Source: Lethocerus indicus (Eukaryota > Arthropoda > Insecta > Hemiptera > Belostomatidae). From it: 64,000 nucleotides of DNA. The position numbers and the translations under genes were made by a program. The notes beneath the pieces were generated by a model. That model saw nothing but the letters and a program-made list of their open reading frames with translations, had not been told where the DNA came from and did not search any database. This document shows, piece after piece, positions 62,802 through 64,000 of this stretch (position 1 is the first letter of the stretch; the number at the start of each line of letters is the position of its first letter). The stretch covers positions 20,230,246-20,294,245 of the forward strand of contig JACDQD010000006.1 in the NCBI GenBank assembly GCA_019843655.1, written 5' to 3'.

Positions 62802-63629
62802 TTATTTTTTTGGGCCGCCCCCGGCCGGCGTACTCGGCGACCGTGGCGTGACCGCCCACAACCCGAAATCACAGTGAAAGCGAGGAAAAAGAGAATATAA
62901 AAAGATCTGAATTTTTCCGTCCGAGAGAATGAGCGGCGGGGTAGGGCGCAAAGGAAAGGCTGTCGAGCCGGGATCGGAGAACGCGGTCGCGGAAGGCCTT
63001 GACACGTATTCAGCTGGAATGCCGCCGTTGGAGTTGTATGAAATATCGCCAGTGTTGATTCGAACTTCTGTCCGGGAATAGATTGTTTGAACTGAAGTTG
63101 ATACCGACCGCAGGCGGGTTGAAAGAAAATATTTACTGCCCGAAAATGACTTGAGTGCCTGTTTCAATTCCAAATTTACCAGACTTCGATACTGAAAAAA
63201 GCGTATCCACTGTTGGGGACCTGAAATGGGAGGTCAGTCGGTATTTCAGAAATAAAAACGGATTCGAACCGTGGACCGTCGTTCGGTTGTGTCACGACTG
63301 CACTTCAGTAATATTTTACGTAAAATGTAGTTTTTAGACTTGAATATTAAATTAATTATGCGATATCGTGCACCAAGAATTACACTGTCCAACTAGTATT
63401 TCTGTAATATTGTCATTGGCCACTGAATATTGGATTAATGTTGGCCCATTAATATCATACCGGTTAGTGCAAAATTTTGTTGGTTGTTGCTTGACTTTTT
63501 GTGCTGCCAGTAGTGGCCATTAAACCTGACCCAAATGCCTTGTAATGCTGTTGGGTACTTACTTCCAGTAACAGGTCCGATAGAATCTGCAGCCGACACG
63601 GTGGCCGACAAGTTCTCAGCTCCATTCAT
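62802..63629 (-). CDS. Candidate two-exon protein gene, unknown product
   Basis: An ATG at 63627-63629 opens a 67-base coding stretch ending GGAA at 63563, before a strong donor gtaagtaccc. A good acceptor (gacctcccatttcag) precedes 63220. From there one frame stays open to TAA at 62802-62804. The 67 and 419 bases add up to 162 codons in one frame across the 342-bp intron. The product would be 161 residues and starts MNGAENLSATVSAADS. No domain, signal peptide or membrane segment is recognised. Third positions are rich in pyrimidines, as in real codons. Against it: the upstream frame is also open, no polyadenylation signal is seen just downstream, and a plausible plus-strand frame overlaps it. 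An alternative ATG four bases inside gives a different frame that stops soon after the junction. Confidence 0.3.
62929..63081 (+). CDS. Candidate small ORF (50 aa) behind a TATA-like box
   Basis: ATG at 62929 opens 50 codons to TAG at 63079-63081. The predicted product begins MSGGVGRKGKAVEPGSENAV and is basic at the start, then acidic. About 70% of first codon positions are purines, a coding-like bias. TATAAAA at 62896-62902 lies 33 bases upstream, which would place transcription start almost on the ATG, an unusually short leader. The frame lies opposite the second exon of the minus-strand candidate at 62802-63629, and at most one is likely real. It resembles no family I know. Confidence 0.25.
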   Translation: MSGGVGRKGKAVEPGSENAVAEGLDTYSAGMPPLELYEISPVLIRTSVRE

Positions 63630-64000
63630 TAATTGAAATGTCGTTTTTAGACAACCTTCAACTCGAAACTTATTTAATAGTACGCTTATAGTGCGGAAAG
63701 ATTAATCCGGCTATTTTCACGCCCCATCGCCAAGTAAGTTATGCGCGTCGTACATTCTAAATGTAATAATAAATCAAATGTCAAAAATGTTTAGTGCAGC
63801 CGCGTCGTTATATTTTTGCTGCTGTATATTTGGCTGCGAGGTATCCGAATATTCGCGTTGGCGTCAGAAATTCGGAACTGGAACGCAGTACGCTTAATTG
63901 GGGGGATACTTTCTCTCGGAGCGGTGTGGGCTCAACAAACTGGGTTAAGGCGGTGCATTTCAGTCCCAGCCTCGGGATTCGGTCGTACAATTCTTCTTTC
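63630..64000. other. Upstream flank of the minus-strand candidate gene
   Basis: The candidate's frame stays open for about 20 codons upstream of its ATG with no stop, so the ATG may not be the true start. No TATA box was seen. The last 150 bases are CpG-containing. Confidence 0.3.

Noticed and set aside
63258..63298. tRNA-like 3' half on the minus strand (TTCGAAT loop with 4-bp stem, preceded by a 5-bp stem)
   Set aside because: The presumed anticodon loop has 11 bases, and no D-arm, A box or acceptor stem is present. At most a tRNA-derived remnant, inside the intron of the candidate gene.

Overview
This window looks like non-coding nuclear DNA of an arthropod, probably an insect. There are no bacterial operons or ribosome binding sites, and open frames are short and overlap on both strands. 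The clearest gene is split by a spliceosomal intron. Microsatellites, homopolymer tracts and small retroelement-like repeats are scattered throughout. The sequence alone does not identify the species.

The one confident gene lies on the minus strand at about 17.85-18.42 kb. Two coding exons separated by a 339-bp GT-AG intron encode a 75-residue secreted precursor: a signal peptide, a six-cysteine knottin (inhibitor cystine knot) domain, and a cysteine-free tail. A TATA box lies about 50 bp upstream of its start codon. No function can be assigned beyond 'secreted knottin-type peptide'.

The second coherent signal is a dispersed repeat family that shares a short motif folding like a variant type I hammerhead ribozyme (CTGANGA-like core, short stem II, GAAA, then ACCGGTC and a closing TAGC). 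Copies or remnants lie at 13.83-13.94, 19.11-19.14, 42.46-42.57, 48.47-48.50 and 54.69-54.73 kb, on both strands. The 13.8 and 42.5 kb copies can be aligned over about 110 bp. This layout resembles Penelope-like and non-autonomous retroelements of animals, but no reverse transcriptase frame was seen.

The rest is AT-rich DNA broken about every 1-2 kb by short GC-rich blocks, many with runs of 7-11 G or C and one run of 54 G. Several low-confidence coding candidates are listed: a phase-consistent two-exon minus-strand model at 62.80-63.63 kb, a competing small plus-strand frame opposite it with a TATA-like box, a possible terminal exon at 62.35 kb, possible tiny exons at 38.70 and 52.39 kb, and isolated exon-like frames at 28.3, 37.0, 49.9, 51.3 and 53.3 kb. 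None resembles a family I recognise. Strong splice-like pairs are expected by chance in 64 kb, so these need transcript evidence. A CpG-rich block at 53.96-54.69 kb with two donor-like sites is the best promoter or first-exon candidate for a larger gene. The many GC-rich islands without coding frames would fit a large intron or regulatory gene desert, but that is inference.
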